Part shown: positions 52,926 to 64,000 of the stretch, in pieces
How the letters are laid out: each line of letters begins with the position of its first letter
Position numbering within the stretch: the stretch's first letter is position 1
Assembly: GCF_947498175.1 (NCBI RefSeq)
Contig: NZ_CANMJB010000005.1
Coordinates: forward strand, 167,495 to 231,494
Direction: 5' to 3'
Source: an uncultured Algimonas sp.
Lineage (GTDB): Bacteria > Pseudomonadota > Alphaproteobacteria > Caulobacterales > Maricaulaceae
DNA: 64,000 nucleotides
The notes under the pieces: generated by a model
Told to the model about the DNA's origin: nothing
The model's database searches: none
What the model saw: only the letters and a program-made list of their open reading frames with translations
Made by a program: the position numbers and the translations under genes

Positions 52926-53324
52926 TTAAGAGACCTGGCAGAGGACTTCGCCGCCGACATTGTTTTCGCGGGCAGCGGTGTCGCTCATGACGCCCTTGGG
53001 CGTGGACAGGATGGAGATGCCGAGACCGTTGCGCACTTGCGGCAGGGTCTTGACGGATGAATAGACGCGGCGGCCCGGCTTGGAGATGCGCTTGATCTCG
53101 CGGATGACCGCTTCGCCTTCGAAATATTTCAGCTCGACCTCGAAGACGCGGAAACCCTTGTCGTTCTTGGCTTCGGAATAGCCGCGAATGAAACCTTCGT
53201 CGGCCAGCACGTCGAGGACGCGGCCGCGCAGGTTCGACGCCGGCGTCGTGACGGACGAGCGGCCGCGCATGATGGCATTGCGGATGCGGGTGAGCATATC
53301 GCCGAGGGGATCGGAAAAAGACAT
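52926..53324 (-). CDS. rpsH: 30S ribosomal protein S8
   Basis: [49 protein letters not shown]. Confidence 0.97.
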   Translation of the reverse strand: MSFSDPLGDMLTRIRNAIMRGRSSVTTPASNLRGRVLDVLADEGFIRGYSEAKNDKGFRVFEVELKYFEGEAVIREIKRISKPGRRVYSSVKTLPQVRNGLGISILSTPKGVMSDTAARENNVGGEVLCQVS

Positions 53325-53335
53325 GTCCTGTCCTC

Positions 53336-53641
53336 CTACCAGCTGGACTTGGTGAGACCGGGGATCAGACCCTGGCTGCCGAGTTCGCGCAGGGCGATCC
53401 GGCTCATTTTCATCTTGCGATAGTAACCGCGCGGACGGCCCGTGACCTGGCACCGGTTGCGCACGCGCGACGGGGCGGAATTGCGCGGCAGCGAAGCGAG
53501 CTTCAACTGCGCGGCGAACCGCTCTTCGACCGGAAGATCCTTGTTGCGCGCAATATCCTTGAGCAGCGCGCGCTTGGCGGCATATTGGGCCACCATGCGC
53601 TGGCGCTTCATGTTGCGCTCGACTGAACTGACTTTAGCCAT
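53336..53641 (-). CDS. rpsN: 30S ribosomal protein S14
   Basis: [49 protein letters not shown]. Confidence 0.97.
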   Translation of the reverse strand: MAKVSSVERNMKRQRMVAQYAAKRALLKDIARNKDLPVEERFAAQLKLASLPRNSAPSRVRNRCQVTGRPRGYYRKMKMSRIALRELGSQGLIPGLTKSSW

Positions 53642-53729
53642 TCAAATTTTCTCCTGTTGCGGCGCCATCAAAGGCCCGCTTCGCTCGCTGCGTTCGCTCT
53701 ACTTCCAACCCGAAATCCCTCGGGGCCCA

Positions 53730-54284
53730 TCATTTGGGGAAAGGGAAGTTGAGCGCGGCCAGCAATGCCTTTGCTTCTTCGTCCGTCCGGGCGCTTGTCT
53801 GCACCACGATATCCATCCCGCGGGTGGCATCGGACTTGTCGTAATTGATTTCCGGGAAGACCAGCAGGTCGTTCAGACCCATGGCGAAGTTCCCGTTGCC
53901 GTCGAACGACTTGGCGTTCAGTCCGCGAAAGTCGCGCACGCGCGGCAGGGCGATGTTGGTCAGACGGTCGATGAATTCCCACATCCGGTCGCGCCGCAGC
54001 GTGACCTTGGCGCCGATGACCATGCCGTCGCGCAGCTTGAAACCGGCGATGGATTTCTTCGACGTCGTCGGCAGAGGCTTCTGGCCGGCGATGAGCGACA
54101 GCTCCTCGATGGCGGCTTCGACCTTCTTCTTGTCGGCGACGCCTTCGCCCAGACCCATGTTCAGGACGACTTTCTCGACCTTGGGAATCTGCAGCTCGTT
54201 CGTGTAGCCGAACTGTTCCTTGAGCGCAGGACGGATCTCGTCGCGATAGACGGCCGCGAGGCGGGGTTCGTAAGGCTTAGACAT
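53730..54284 (-). CDS. rplE: 50S ribosomal protein L5
   Basis: [49 protein letters not shown]. Confidence 0.97.
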   Translation of the reverse strand: MSKPYEPRLAAVYRDEIRPALKEQFGYTNELQIPKVEKVVLNMGLGEGVADKKKVEAAIEELSLIAGQKPLPTTSKKSIAGFKLRDGMVIGAKVTLRRDRMWEFIDRLTNIALPRVRDFRGLNAKSFDGNGNFAMGLNDLLVFPEINYDKSDATRGMDIVVQTSARTDEEAKALLAALNFPFPK

Positions 54285-54597
54285 CGATGACCTCCCCGGA
54301 TTTGCGGGCGACGCGCACTTTCTGGCCGTCCTTGAGCGTCTTGAAACCGACGCGGGTCGGCACATCGTCCTTCGGATCGATGTGGGCGACGTTGGAAATG
54401 TGGATCGGCGCCTCGAAGGTGCGGATGCCGCCTTCGGGATCGACCTGGCTGGGGCGGACGTGGCGTTTGACGACGCGCACCCCTTCGACGACGACGCGAT
54501 GTTCCTTCGGGATCACGCGAAGGACGTTGCCCTTCTTGCCCTTGTCGGCACCCGCGATCACGACGACATAGTCGCCCTTCTTGATCTTCGCAGCCAT
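54277..54597 (-). CDS. rplX: 50S ribosomal protein L24
   Basis: [48 protein letters not shown]. Confidence 0.97.
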   Translation of the reverse strand: MAAKIKKGDYVVVIAGADKGKKGNVLRVIPKEHRVVVEGVRVVKRHVRPSQVDPEGGIRTFEAPIHISNVAHIDPKDDVPTRVGFKTLKDGQKVRVARKSGEVIDV

Positions 54598-54599
54598 GA

Positions 54600-54968
54600 C
54601 TACAGCACCTCCGGTGCCAGCGACACGATCTTCATGTGGTTCTTGGCGCGCAGTTCGCGGGGAACCGGGCCGAAGATCCGCGTGCCGATCGGCTCGCCAT
54701 TATTGTTGATGATGACGGCCGCATTGCCGTCGAAACGGATCACGGAGCCGTCGCGGCGCTGGATGTCCTTGCGGACACGAACGACGACGGCCTTGCGCAC
54801 GTCGCCCTTCTTGACCTTGCCGCGCGGAATCGCTTCCTTGACGGACACGACGATGGTGTCGCCGACATGGGCGTAGCGGCGCTTGGAGCCGCCCAGCACC
54901 TTGATGCACTGGACACGGCGGGCGCCGCTATTGTCCGCGACATCCAGATTGGATTGCATCTGAATCAT
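54600..54968 (-). CDS. rplN: 50S ribosomal protein L14
   Basis: [56 protein letters not shown]. Confidence 0.97.
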   Translation of the reverse strand: MIQMQSNLDVADNSGARRVQCIKVLGGSKRRYAHVGDTIVVSVKEAIPRGKVKKGDVRKAVVVRVRKDIQRRDGSVIRFDGNAAVIINNNGEPIGTRIFGPVPRELRAKNHMKIVSLAPEVL

Positions 54969-55018
54969 GGGTTTCTTCCTTAAGCTTGGGAGTATCGTCG
55001 TGACAGGAGGCGCGAGCC

Positions 55019-55249
55019 TTATGCCGTGACGACTTCCCAGGTCTTGGTCTTGCTCTTGGGCGGACATTCGATGATGCGCACCTTGTCGCCGACCTTGTGG
55101 GCGTTGGCTTCGTCGTGGGCGTGGTAACGCTTGGACCGGCGAATGGTTTTCTTCAGCAGCGGATGCAGGAACTGACGCTCCACCTTGACCACGATGGTCT
55201 TCTCACCCTTGTCGGACACGACGGTCCCGGACAGAATACGTTTGGGCAT
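55019..55249 (-). CDS. rpsQ: 30S ribosomal protein S17
   Basis: [49 protein letters not shown]. Confidence 0.96.
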   Translation of the reverse strand: MPKRILSGTVVSDKGEKTIVVKVERQFLHPLLKKTIRRSKRYHAHDEANAHKVGDKVRIIECPPKSKTKTWEVVTA

Positions 55250-55253
55250 GCGC

Positions 55254-55478
55254 TTACGCCTCCGTTTTCTTGGCGTCAGCTTTACGCTGGTTCTGCAGTG
55301 TCTTGACGCGCGCGACGGCCCGACGGACTTCGCGGACGCGCGCCGTGCTTTGCAGCTGGCCGGTCGCGTCCTGGAAGCGCAGGTTGAACTGCTCCTTCTT
55401 CAGGGTCAGCAACGTGTCGGACAGCTGGTCGTCGGAGAGCTGGCGCAGCTCGTCCACTTTGAGATTCTTGTCGGCCAT
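55254..55478 (-). CDS. rpmC: 50S ribosomal protein L29
   Basis: [52 protein letters not shown]. Confidence 0.96.
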   Translation of the reverse strand: MADKNLKVDELRQLSDDQLSDTLLTLKKEQFNLRFQDATGQLQSTARVREVRRAVARVKTLQNQRKADAKKTEA

Positions 55479-55480
55479 GG

Positions 55481-55903
55481 CTAGTTCGCTCCCTCACCCG
55501 GACGCGTGACAATCTTCGTCTTGATCGGCAGCTTGGCGGCGCCCAGGCGCAACGCTTCGCGCGCGACGTCATCGGAGACGCCGTCGATTTCGAACATGAT
55601 CCGGCCCGGCTTGACCTTGCAGGCCCAGAACTCGACCGAACCCTTACCTTTACCCATGCGGACTTCGGTGGGCTTCTTGGTCACGGGCACATCCGGGAAG
55701 ATCCGGATCCAAACGCGGCCGGCGCGTTTCATGTGACGCGTGATCGCACGGCGGGTCGCCTCGATCTGACGCGCGGTCACCCGCTCGGGCTCCAGAGCCT
55801 TCAGACCGTAGGAGCCGAAGGTCAGCGCGGTGCCGCCCTTGGCCGTTCCCTTGATCCGGCCCTTAAAAGCCTTGCGGAACTTGGTTCTTTTTGGCTGACG
55901 CAT
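55481..55903 (-). CDS. rplP: 50S ribosomal protein L16
   Basis: [71 protein letters not shown]. Confidence 0.97.
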   Translation of the reverse strand: MRQPKRTKFRKAFKGRIKGTAKGGTALTFGSYGLKALEPERVTARQIEATRRAITRHMKRAGRVWIRIFPDVPVTKKPTEVRMGKGKGSVEFWACKVKPGRIMFEIDGVSDDVAREALRLGAAKLPIKTKIVTRPGEGAN

Positions 55904-55915
55904 AGCGGAAGCCTC

Positions 55916-56664
<749 letters not shown>

Positions 56665-56665
<1 letters not shown>

Positions 56666-57048
56666 TATGCGGCCTCCTCTTCGACTTCTTTCACGACGAT
56701 GGTGAGCTCCGAGAACGGCTTGAGGATCCGCGCGCCGCGACCCCGGGCCCGGGCCCGGAAGCGCTTCATCACGAAGTTCTTGCCGACATAGGCTTCGGAA
56801 ACGATCAGATTGTCGATGTCCAGATTGTGATTGTTCTCGGCGTTCGCAATGGCGGACTCCAACACCTTCTTCACTTCACCGGAAATCCGCTTGTGCGAGA
56901 ATTCCAGATCGGCGAGCGCCGCGTCCACTTTCTTGCCGCGGATGAGCTGAGCCACGAGGTTCAGCTTCTGCGGCGAGATGCGGATCATGCGCAGCTTTGC
57001 GCGAGCCTCGTTGTCGGCGAGCCGACGAGCTTGTTTCTGTTTGGCCAT
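56665..57048 (-). CDS. rplV: 50S ribosomal protein L22
   Basis: [58 protein letters not shown]. Confidence 0.97.
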
Positions 57049-57053
57049 CGGGT

Positions 57054-57332
57054 CTATCTCCGCTTGGCTTTTTTATCGGCCGTGTGGCCGTAATAGGTGC
57101 GCGTCGGCGCGAATTCGCCGAGCTTGTGACCGACCATGTCTTCGTCCACCAGAACGGGCACGAACTTGCGGCCATTGTGGACCTGAAAGGTCAGCCCGAC
57201 GAAATTCGGCATGATGGTGGAGCGGCGCGACCAGGTCTTGATCGGCTTGCGGCGACCTTCGGCGTGGGACGCCTCGGCCTTCTTGAGCAGATACCCGTCG
57301 ACAAACGGGCCTTTCCATACGGAGCGTGGCAT
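57054..57332 (-). CDS. rpsS: 30S ribosomal protein S19
   Basis: [21 protein letters not shown]...[24 protein letters not shown]. Confidence 0.97.
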   Translation of the reverse strand: MPRSVWKGPFVDGYLLKKAEASHAEGRRKPIKTWSRRSTIMPNFVGLTFQVHNGRKFVPVLVDEDMVGHKLGEFAPTRTYYGHTADKKAKRR

Positions 57333-57346
57333 AGTCCGGGCCCTTC

Positions 57347-58180
57347 CTAGCGTTTCTTCTTCGCGTGACGCGAACGGATGATGAATTTGTCGGTCGACTT
57401 GTTGGACCGCGTGCGCGCGCCCTTGGTCGGCTTACCCCAGGGCGTCACCGGGTGACGACCACCGGAGGTCCGGCCTTCGCCGCCACCATGCGGGTGATCG
57501 ACCGGGTTCATGGCCACGCCGCGAACGGATGGGCGAACCCCCAACCAACGCTTGCGGCCGGCCTTGCCGAGATTGATGTTCATGTGGTCGGGGTTGGACA
57601 CGGCACCGACCGTCGCCAGACAGGTCTGGTGGATCATGCGCATCTCGCCGGACTTCAGGCGGACCTGCGCGTAGCCTTCGGACCGGCCGACCAGCTGGGC
57701 GTAGGCACCGGCGGAGCGGGCGATCTGACCGCCCTTGCCAGGCTTCATCTCGATATTGTGGATGATCGTCCCGACCGGCATGGCGCGCAGCGGCATGGTG
57801 TTGCCGGGCTTCACATCGGCACGCTCGGCCGACAGGACGGTGTCGCCCTCGGCCAGGCGCTGCGGCGCGATGATGTAGGACTTCTCGCCGTCCTTGTACT
57901 GGATCAGGGCGATGAAGGCCGTGCGGTTCGGATCATACTCCAGCCGCAGCACGGTCGCTTCGCCACCCTTGGTCCGCTTGAAGTCGATCTTGCGGTAGAG
58001 GCGCTTGTGGCCCCCGCCCTGACGGCGCGACGTGATGCGGCCCGTATTGTTGCGGCCGCCGGTCTTGGTCAGACCTTCGGTGAGGCTCTTTTCGGGGCGG
58101 CCCTTGTGGAGCTCCTTGCGGTCGACCTGAACCAGGTGACGCCGGGACGGGCTCGTCGGATTGAATGTCTTCAAAGCCAT
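57347..58180 (-). CDS. rplB: 50S ribosomal protein L2
   Basis: [24 protein letters not shown]...[35 protein letters not shown]. Confidence 0.97.
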   Translation of the reverse strand: MALKTFNPTSPSRRHLVQVDRKELHKGRPEKSLTEGLTKTGGRNNTGRITSRRQGGGHKRLYRKIDFKRTKGGEATVLRLEYDPNRTAFIALIQYKDGEKSYIIAPQRLAEGDTVLSAERADVKPGNTMPLRAMPVGTIIHNIEMKPGKGGQIARSAGAYAQLVGRSEGYAQVRLKSGEMRMIHQTCLATVGAVSNPDHMNINLGKAGRKRWLGVRPSVRGVAMNPVDHPHGGGEGRTSGGRHPVTPWGKPTKGARTRSNKSTDKFIIRSRHAKKKR

Positions 58181-58183
58181 GAT

Positions 58184-58480
58184 CTAGAGTCCTGTCGCAA
58201 TATCGATGGTGTCGCCGTCTTTCAGCGTCACGACGGCTTTCTTGACGTCGGACCGGCGACCCGGGCGACCGCGGAAGCGCTTCGTCTTGCCCTTGGTCAG
58301 GATCGTGTTCACGGCGGTCACGGACACGTTGAACAACTGCTCGACGGCGGCCTTGATCTCGGTCTTGTTGGACGAGATCGGCACCTCGAACACGATTTGG
58401 TTGTTCTCGGCGACGATGGTCGATTTCTCGGTGATGACCGGAGTCAGGACCGTATCGTAATGTTTCGGCGTCGCGCTCAT
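58184..58480 (-). CDS. rplW: 50S ribosomal protein L23
   Basis: [47 protein letters not shown]. Confidence 0.96.
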   Translation of the reverse strand: MSATPKHYDTVLTPVITEKSTIVAENNQIVFEVPISSNKTEIKAAVEQLFNVSVTAVNTILTKGKTKRFRGRPGRRSDVKKAVVTLKDGDTIDIATGL

Positions 58481-59097
58481 TTCAGACGCTCCTGCAGGTC
58501 AGCGACGGCATCCTTGGACAGCACCAGCGTGTGGCGGCGCAGGATGTCGTAGACGTTGGCGCCCTGGCTGGGCAGCACGTCGATGTTCGGAATGTTGCGG
58601 GCGGCCCGGCCGAACGCATCGTCGATGGCGTTGCCGCCGACGATCAGCGCGTTGGTCACGCCGATCTTTTGAAGCTGTTTGGCCAGCGCGGAGGTTTTCG
58701 CATCCTTCAGCGCCAACTCATCGACGATGATCAGCTCGCCTGCGCCCTGCTTGGCCGACAGAGCATGGCGCAGCGCCATCTTGCGAACCTTCTTGGGCAG
58801 TTCGTGGCTGTGATCGCGCGACCGCGGACCGTGCGCCTTGGCACCGCCGCGGAACTGCGAGACCGAGCCGTTGCCGTGACGGGCCGTACCGCCGCCCTTC
58901 TGGCGACCGATCCGCTTCGTCGTCTTGGCAACGTCGCCGCGTTCCTGCACCTGGTGCGTGCCGGAGCGGCGCTTGGCCAGCTGGTAACGGACCATGCGGT
59001 GGAGAATGTCCTTGCGGGGCTCCTGGCCGAAGATGCTCTCGTCGAGATCGACAGAGCCGCCGGTCTTGCCATCGAGTTTCGTCACATCGATTTTCAT
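58477..59097 (-). CDS. rplD: 50S ribosomal protein L4
   Basis: [73 protein letters not shown]. Confidence 0.97.
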   Translation of the reverse strand: MKIDVTKLDGKTGGSVDLDESIFGQEPRKDILHRMVRYQLAKRRSGTHQVQERGDVAKTTKRIGRQKGGGTARHGNGSVSQFRGGAKAHGPRSRDHSHELPKKVRKMALRHALSAKQGAGELIIVDELALKDAKTSALAKQLQKIGVTNALIVGGNAIDDAFGRAARNIPNIDVLPSQGANVYDILRRHTLVLSKDAVADLQERLK

Positions 59098-59942
59098 TGT
59101 TCGTCACCACCCTTGTTTTCAGCGGCTTTGTCTTCGTCGCCGTCATCGGCGGTGGTTGCGGCCATGGCGGCGTCGCGTTCGGCCGCGATGCGCGCGGCTT
59201 CGGCCTCGGCTTCGGCGGCGGCGGCCGCTTCGGCATCCTCGGCGGCTTTCTGCGCGGCCTTGCGGTCGGCATTCGTCGCGGCCGGGAAAATCAGGTCTTC
59301 GGGCTGCGCCGCTTTCACCGCGTCGCGGATCTCGACCCATCCGCCCTTGGACCCGGGAACGGCACCCTTGATGAGGATCAGGCCTTCGTCGATCTCGACG
59401 CGGGCGACCTCGACATTCTGTTGCGTGCGGCGGACGGCGCCCATGTGGCCAGCCATCTTCTTGCCCTTGAAGACCTTGCCCGGATCCTGGCACTGGCCCG
59501 TCGAGCCGTGGGAGCGGTGCGAGATCGACACGCCGTGCGTCGCGCGCAGGCCGCCGAAATTGTGGCGCTTCATCGCCCCGGCAAAGCCCTTGCCGATGGA
59601 GGTTCCGGAGACATCGACCTTCTGGCCCGGAAGGAAGTGACCGGCGATGAGCTCCTCGCCCACCTCGACCAGATTCTCTTCCGCGACGCGGAATTCGACC
59701 AGTTTCTGTTTCGGGGTCACGCCCGCCTTGGCGAAGCGTTCGCGCTCGGCCTTGGACACGCGCTTGACCTTGGCCTCGCCCGCGCCGAGCTGCACGGCGG
59801 CGTAGCCGTCGCGCTCGGTCGTCTTCTGCGCCACGACGGCACAGCCTTCGAGCGACAGGACGGTGACGGGGACATGGTTGCCGGCGTCGTCATAGACCCG
59901 GGTCATCCCGAGTTTGCGCGCCAATAGACCTGAACGTTGCAT
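59094..59942 (-). CDS. rplC: 50S ribosomal protein L3 with acidic Ala/Glu-rich C-terminal tail
   Basis: [47 protein letters not shown]...; tail [49 protein letters not shown]. Confidence 0.96.
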   Translation of the reverse strand: MQRSGLLARKLGMTRVYDDAGNHVPVTVLSLEGCAVVAQKTTERDGYAAVQLGAGEAKVKRVSKAERERFAKAGVTPKQKLVEFRVAEENLVEVGEELIAGHFLPGQKVDVSGTSIGKGFAGAMKRHNFGGLRATHGVSISHRSHGSTGQCQDPGKVFKGKKMAGHMGAVRRTQQNVEVARVEIDEGLILIKGAVPGSKGGWVEIRDAVKAAQPEDLIFPAATNADRKAAQKAAEDAEAAAAAEAEAEAARIAAERDAAMAATTADDGDEDKAAENKGGDEQ

Positions 59943-60002
59943 CAGCAGGTTATCCTTCACGAAATTCGCCCGACCTCACCACGAGGCACGAGCGTCATAT
60001 GC

Positions 60003-60075
60003 ACAGCATTCGGGAGATGGGTCTGCGATCTAACAAAACCGGGCCAGCGCGCCGCGAAAGGCGCCTGGCCGGATA
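60003..60075 (-). other. Structured element copy A: terminator/attenuator-like hairpin plus conserved flank upstream of rplC
   Basis: 60039-60072 folds ccgggccagcgc...gcgcctggccgg (two single-nt bulges); on the minus strand it is followed by TTTTG. Flank matches copy B (60866-60943). Confidence 0.6.
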
Positions 60076-60316
60076 GTCGGTACAAGATCGTCAGCCGCGT
60101 CTGCCTAAGCACTGCCAGCTATGAACGAGGCGCCCTCTACGGAAGCGACTCGCAAAGGTCAACGGGCGAATGCAGGAAAGTGGGTTGCCGGACCTCATTC
60201 GAAAAATCATGCAAGGCTTTGCAAGACCATCGTCGAAAGCACATCGCGAACCGTGCGCCCATCCCGCAAGCACAGAGCCTGCAAACCGCATATTTTCAGG
60301 CATTGTCAATCCAACC

Positions 60317-60440
60317 CGTGACCGACCTGGCGACATCCGCTCCGACCGGACGCCGCGACGTGTCCATCGTCACGATCAACCGTCCGGACCGGCGCAAGGC
60401 CATGGACTGGACGACGGCATGGAAGGAGGCACTGGATTTC
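60317..60440 (+). pseudogene. Possible enoyl-CoA hydratase/isomerase N-terminal relic
   Basis: PVTDLATSAPTGRRDVSIVTINRPDRRKAMDWTTAWKEALDF resembles an ECH N-terminus; downstream sequence does not continue as ECH. Confidence 0.35.
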
Positions 60441-60865
60441 GGCAGCGTCAACCGCGCCGCACCCGAAGTCACCGCGCTGCTAACCGCCCGGAACCCTCCC
60501 CTGTCGGAACGTCGCCTTCCCTTCGACCCGTTCTGCGCAACGACCGCCATTCCCTGCCGGATCAGTGAGGGATCAGCAAAACGGAGACCCTGGCGTACGA
60601 AGCCCGGCTCGGTCTTGGAGACGATCGGCATGGGAGAAGCGGCCGCGGCGGCGATGTGGGTCAAGAGCGGCGACGGGCGGATCGGGCGTTTCGAGCAAAT
60701 GAATAAGAGCGCTCCTAAGGACGCCGTCATGTTGTAACGGGAAAAGCGCTGCGCGCGTACAACTCAATGTTCACTTCAGCGCCGATGAGGTCTGAAGTTT
60801 GCATCGACAACTTGCCCCCCTCGAAAAATCGACCGGACCTGCCATGCCGAACGGACGCAAGAGTC

Positions 60866-60943
60866 ACAGCATTTCGAAAGATGGGCCTGCGACCTGGCAA
60901 AACCGGGTCGGCACTGCGGAAGGCGCTAGGCCGACCCGGAGAT
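60866..60943 (-). other. Structured element copy B: perfect 10-bp stem, terminator-like, downstream of the TonB-dependent receptor
   Basis: 60903-60912 ccgggtcggc pairs with 60930-60939 gccgacccgg; minus-strand TTTTG follows. Confidence 0.65.
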
Positions 60944-60994
60944 GGTCTTACAGAACCTTCAAAGCGGCGCGGTGTGAAAGCCGCTGTATCATCG

Positions 60995-63097
60995 TCAGAA
61001 TTGGTCCGACACCGTCAGAGTTATGAACTCTCCACGTCTTCGATCCAGAAATTCGGACCCGGTTAAGGCGCCGCTCCGGTCCGGGGAGAACAGGGTACGG
61101 TCGCGCGGCAGCCCAAGGCCTCCGATGTTGCGGACATTGATCCGCATCTTTACCCCGGCAAACCGTGTCGTCTCCACGAAGGCTGACCATTGGTTCCCAG
61201 TAACGTCCCGCAACACCTCGTTGGCGAAAAAGATGTCGGTCGTTACTTCCGACTCGTAGGTCACGCCCCATGAGATTTTCCGAGAAGGGATGTCCTGACG
61301 AAAGTCGATCTCGATATCGGGATTGGAAATCCGCGTGATTTTCCGGGTGCGACCCGTGATCGGATCAACGAAACTCGCGTCGAGGAACGACGCGGTCACT
61401 TCGAGCAGGCCGCCCGGAACGAGGCCCGAAAGCGGCAGCGCGCCGTTGGCGTCCAGTCCCCACACGCGTGCGTTCCCCGCATTGGCCAGGCCCGGAACGC
61501 CGTTCGGCAGAACCACTTGTTCCAGCACATCCTCGCGCCATTCGTGGAAAGGTTCGACATTTAGCGCAATCCCGCCCTCCGTCCGGAAGTCTGCCGATAT
61601 GCTCGCGCGCCAGGTCTGGTCCGGGCCAAGGCCTGGGTTTCCGGCAAGCAGGCGATCATCCTCTGCGTTGGCAGACGCCGCAAAGTCGTTGAAGTCGAGC
61701 TGTCCGACGCTGCGCCTGAGCGCCGCGCGGAACTGCAACGATGCGGACGGCTGGTAGATGAGGGCAAGCGAAGGTTTGAGAAAGACGAAATCGTTGCTGT
61801 TTCCGGCATCTCCATCGACGGTGATTTGCGACAGTTCCACCGCCAAGCCACCTTCGGCAGTCCATTGAGGCGCAGCTTGCCAGACGATATTGGCAAAGGC
61901 TTCGCCGCGATACTCCCGGACCTGCACATCGGACGCGGGAAGATCAATGGCGCGGATACCGCCATCGGCATCTTCCACTTCCAGAGCGATACGAGAGTCG
62001 AGCTGGTTATAGGCGACTTCGACACCGAATTCCGGTCGGAACTCGCCATTGACCCGCCCGAAAGTGGCGCGCGACAGGATTTCCAAAGGCCGACGCCGGG
62101 TTTCGAACCGGCTGATAGATTCGGTCCGTCCAACAGGACGCTCGTTCAAAGTCACTGCGCTTTGTTCGGAGTCGCGGGCAGACCCCAAGGCCAGCAGTTT
62201 GAGAACGGAATTGCCGCCGACACTCCGCGTCCAGTCGGCACTAAGCTCGCCGTCCCAGAAGGCGCTGTCGAAGTCGATATCGGTCAAGCGATCCGGCCCG
62301 TTCTCGTCCGCCGTGCGGCCAGCGAACCCGGTCCGTTGCGTGTTCCTCCCGAATTCGCTGTAGCCGAACCGACTATTTAGGGTCAGAGTCCCCCCGCCAA
62401 ACAGACGCTCGGCTTCGCTGGCGACAAATGCTTCGCCAAGACTGGACGGGGCAGATTCGACTTCGAACAGATCCAGCGCGCCCTCGGCGCCGAATGTCTG
62501 CCGCTCGAAGCGGGTAAAGGGGAACTTTTCCCAGAAGGCGTTGAGTTTCGTGGTGGTCCGCCAGCGGCCTAGCGGTGCAGTGATCGACAGCTCGCCGCGC
62601 GGATAGACAAGGCCGTCCGAATTACGTTCCAGTTCCGCCGACCAGGTTCCTGCGACGACATCCGACTTGCGAACGACATTCGCGACAAGCCCTTGGCCTG
62701 CTGTTTCCCCGGCCCGTTGCGCACCGCGCGAAATAACGATGCGCTCGACGGCGTTCGCGGGAATGCGGGAGAGGAAATCTTCGATTCCCCCCGCCTTGAT
62801 GGTCGGACGCTCGCCGTCGATCAGCACGTTACCCGCCCCGCCAGCAAAGCCGCGCAGGCTTTCGCCGCCTTCAATGCTAAAGCCAGGTACGCGTTGAAGC
62901 AATTCGAGGGCTGTTTGCGGAAAGAACCTGTCGAAAAAAGCGCGTGGATATGAATCGGCATCTGATGTGGATGCGTCAACCGGTTGGCCGACAACCGAAG
63001 ATTTGCGAGCGTCTAGTTCCCTTTGTGCGAAGGCTGTTGGGGCGTGGAACGCAATCGCGAAACAGAAGGCGAGCATGCTGCGGACGTGATGGGTCAT
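60995..63097 (-). CDS. TonB-dependent receptor
   Basis: Signal peptide; plug-like FPQTALELLQRVPGFSIEGGESLRGFAGGAGNVLIDGERPTIKAGGIEDFLSRIPANAVERIVISRG; beta-barrel pattern; C-terminal FITLTVSDQF ending in aromatic residue. Confidence 0.93.
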   Translation of the reverse strand: MTHHVRSMLAFCFAIAFHAPTAFAQRELDARKSSVVGQPVDASTSDADSYPRAFFDRFFPQTALELLQRVPGFSIEGGESLRGFAGGAGNVLIDGERPTIKAGGIEDFLSRIPANAVERIVISRGAQRAGETAGQGLVANVVRKSDVVAGTWSAELERNSDGLVYPRGELSITAPLGRWRTTTKLNAFWEKFPFTRFERQTFGAEGALDLFEVESAPSSLGEAFVASEAERLFGGGTLTLNSRFGYSEFGRNTQRTGFAGRTADENGPDRLTDIDFDSAFWDGELSADWTRSVGGNSVLKLLALGSARDSEQSAVTLNERPVGRTESISRFETRRRPLEILSRATFGRVNGEFRPEFGVEVAYNQLDSRIALEVEDADGGIRAIDLPASDVQVREYRGEAFANIVWQAAPQWTAEGGLAVELSQITVDGDAGNSNDFVFLKPSLALIYQPSASLQFRAALRRSVGQLDFNDFAASANAEDDRLLAGNPGLGPDQTWRASISADFRTEGGIALNVEPFHEWREDVLEQVVLPNGVPGLANAGNARVWGLDANGALPLSGLVPGGLLEVTASFLDASFVDPITGRTRKITRISNPDIEIDFRQDIPSRKISWGVTYESEVTTDIFFANEVLRDVTGNQWSAFVETTRFAGVKMRINVRNIGGLGLPRDRTLFSPDRSGALTGSEFLDRRRGEFITLTVSDQF

Positions 63098-63133
63098 CGG
63101 AGCGGCCTCGTGGCGACAGAATAGTGTAATATA

Positions 63134-63151
63134 CTAACACTTTCCTAACAC
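63134..63151 (-). promoter_or_regulatory. Direct-repeat operator candidate upstream of the TonB-dependent receptor
   Basis: Minus strand GTGTTAG-GAAA-GTGTTAG (11-bp period) next to AT-rich TATATTACACTATT. Confidence 0.4.
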
Positions 63152-63241
63152 CAACGACTCGTCAAACCGATCTGTGACATTTTCTTTGGAGTATGCCGGA
63201 CTGTCGGCTCCGTATGCGTTTCTGCTGATTGCTTCGAACCC

Positions 63242-63268
63242 AAAAAAAAGCGCCCCGAAGGACGCTTC
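63242..63268 (-). terminator. Rho-independent terminator downstream of rpsJ
   Basis: + strand aaaaaaaagcgccccgaaggacgctt; minus strand AGCGTCC-TTCG-GGGCGCT followed by T8. Confidence 0.88.
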
Positions 63269-63362
63269 TATCAACATGTCGCGTATGTAATCGCGCCTGC
63301 TATCTATCGGTTAGGACATTTCGTTTCGAAAAGTCTTCCAGAGTTTCGTCTATCCAGAAACT

Positions 63363-63677
63363 TTACGCGCCCAGCTTGATCTCGACATCGACACCGGCTG
63401 CCAGGTCGAGTTTCATCAGCGCATCGACCGTCTGGGGCGTCGGGTCGACGATGTCGAGCATGCGTTTGTGCGTGCGGATCTCGAACTGCTCGCGGCTCTT
63501 CTTGTTGACGTGGGGCGAGCGGTTGACGGTGAATTTCTCGATGCGGGTCGGCAGCGGGATGGGACCGCGGACGCTGGCCCCGGTACGCTTGGCGGTGGCG
63601 ACGATTTCGCCAGTGCTTTTGTCGAGAATGCGGTGATCGAACGACTTGAGTCGGATGCGGATGTTCTGTGCGGCCAT
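63363..63677 (-). CDS. rpsJ: 30S ribosomal protein S10
   Basis: [74 protein letters not shown]. Confidence 0.97.
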   Translation of the reverse strand: MAAQNIRIRLKSFDHRILDKSTGEIVATAKRTGASVRGPIPLPTRIEKFTVNRSPHVNKKSREQFEIRTHKRMLDIVDPTPQTVDALMKLDLAAGVDVEIKLGA

Positions 63678-63763
63678 TGTTCTAGTCTCTTGCGGTCAAA
63701 AAAGGTCCAGGGTGGGAAGACGAACTCCCACCCCGGCGTTGTCGTTTGGAAGCGGGCTGACCC

Positions 63764-64000
<237 letters not shown>

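Overview
High-GC alphaproteobacterial chromosome segment; Maricaulales/Hyphomonadaceae-like affiliation is inferred from gene content only. Left half (1-41 kb): a truncated STN-type TonB-dependent receptor; two tRNA-Gly genes (CCC, GCC); DgcN/DgcA-like D-glutamate genes; a lipoate ligase-like gene; a decayed CaiB/BaiF CoA-transferase; the aceB-aceA glyoxylate operon with a divergent RamB/ScfR-like regulator; gamma-glutamyltransferase; a hybrid histidine kinase; CnoX-like thioredoxin; an L,D-transpeptidase/M15 peptidase pair; hslV; redoxin/DsbD; purH; a FlaA1/CapD-like epimerase with heparinase and rpe; rsmB; an SDHAF4-like protein; low-complexity envelope proteins; pyrF; and a LemA/DUF2207 pair. 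Right half (41.9-64 kb): tuf(3' end)-rpsJ // rplC-D-W-B-rpsS-rplV-rpsC-rplP-rpmC-rpsQ-rplN-X-E-rpsN-rpsH-rplF-R-rpsE-rpmD-rplO // secY-adk-rpsM-rpsK-rpoA-rplQ, all on the minus strand. This normally contiguous S10-spc-alpha cluster is broken at two points (//). The rpsJ/rplC break holds a TonB-dependent receptor and a gene-relic region. The rplO/secY break holds rimK, a RimB-like retropepsin, a DUF5694-like lipoprotein and a frameshifted membrane gene. Most notable observations: the two cluster breaks; a duplicated hairpin element with covarying stems upstream of rplC; a histone-H1-like K/A/P tail on L15; an abrupt GC change inside the first TonB receptor; an EF-hand/dockerin-like loop inside an M15 peptidase; and a RamB-like site between aceB and its putative regulator. 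Many long ORFs in the supplied track are antisense shadow ORFs.
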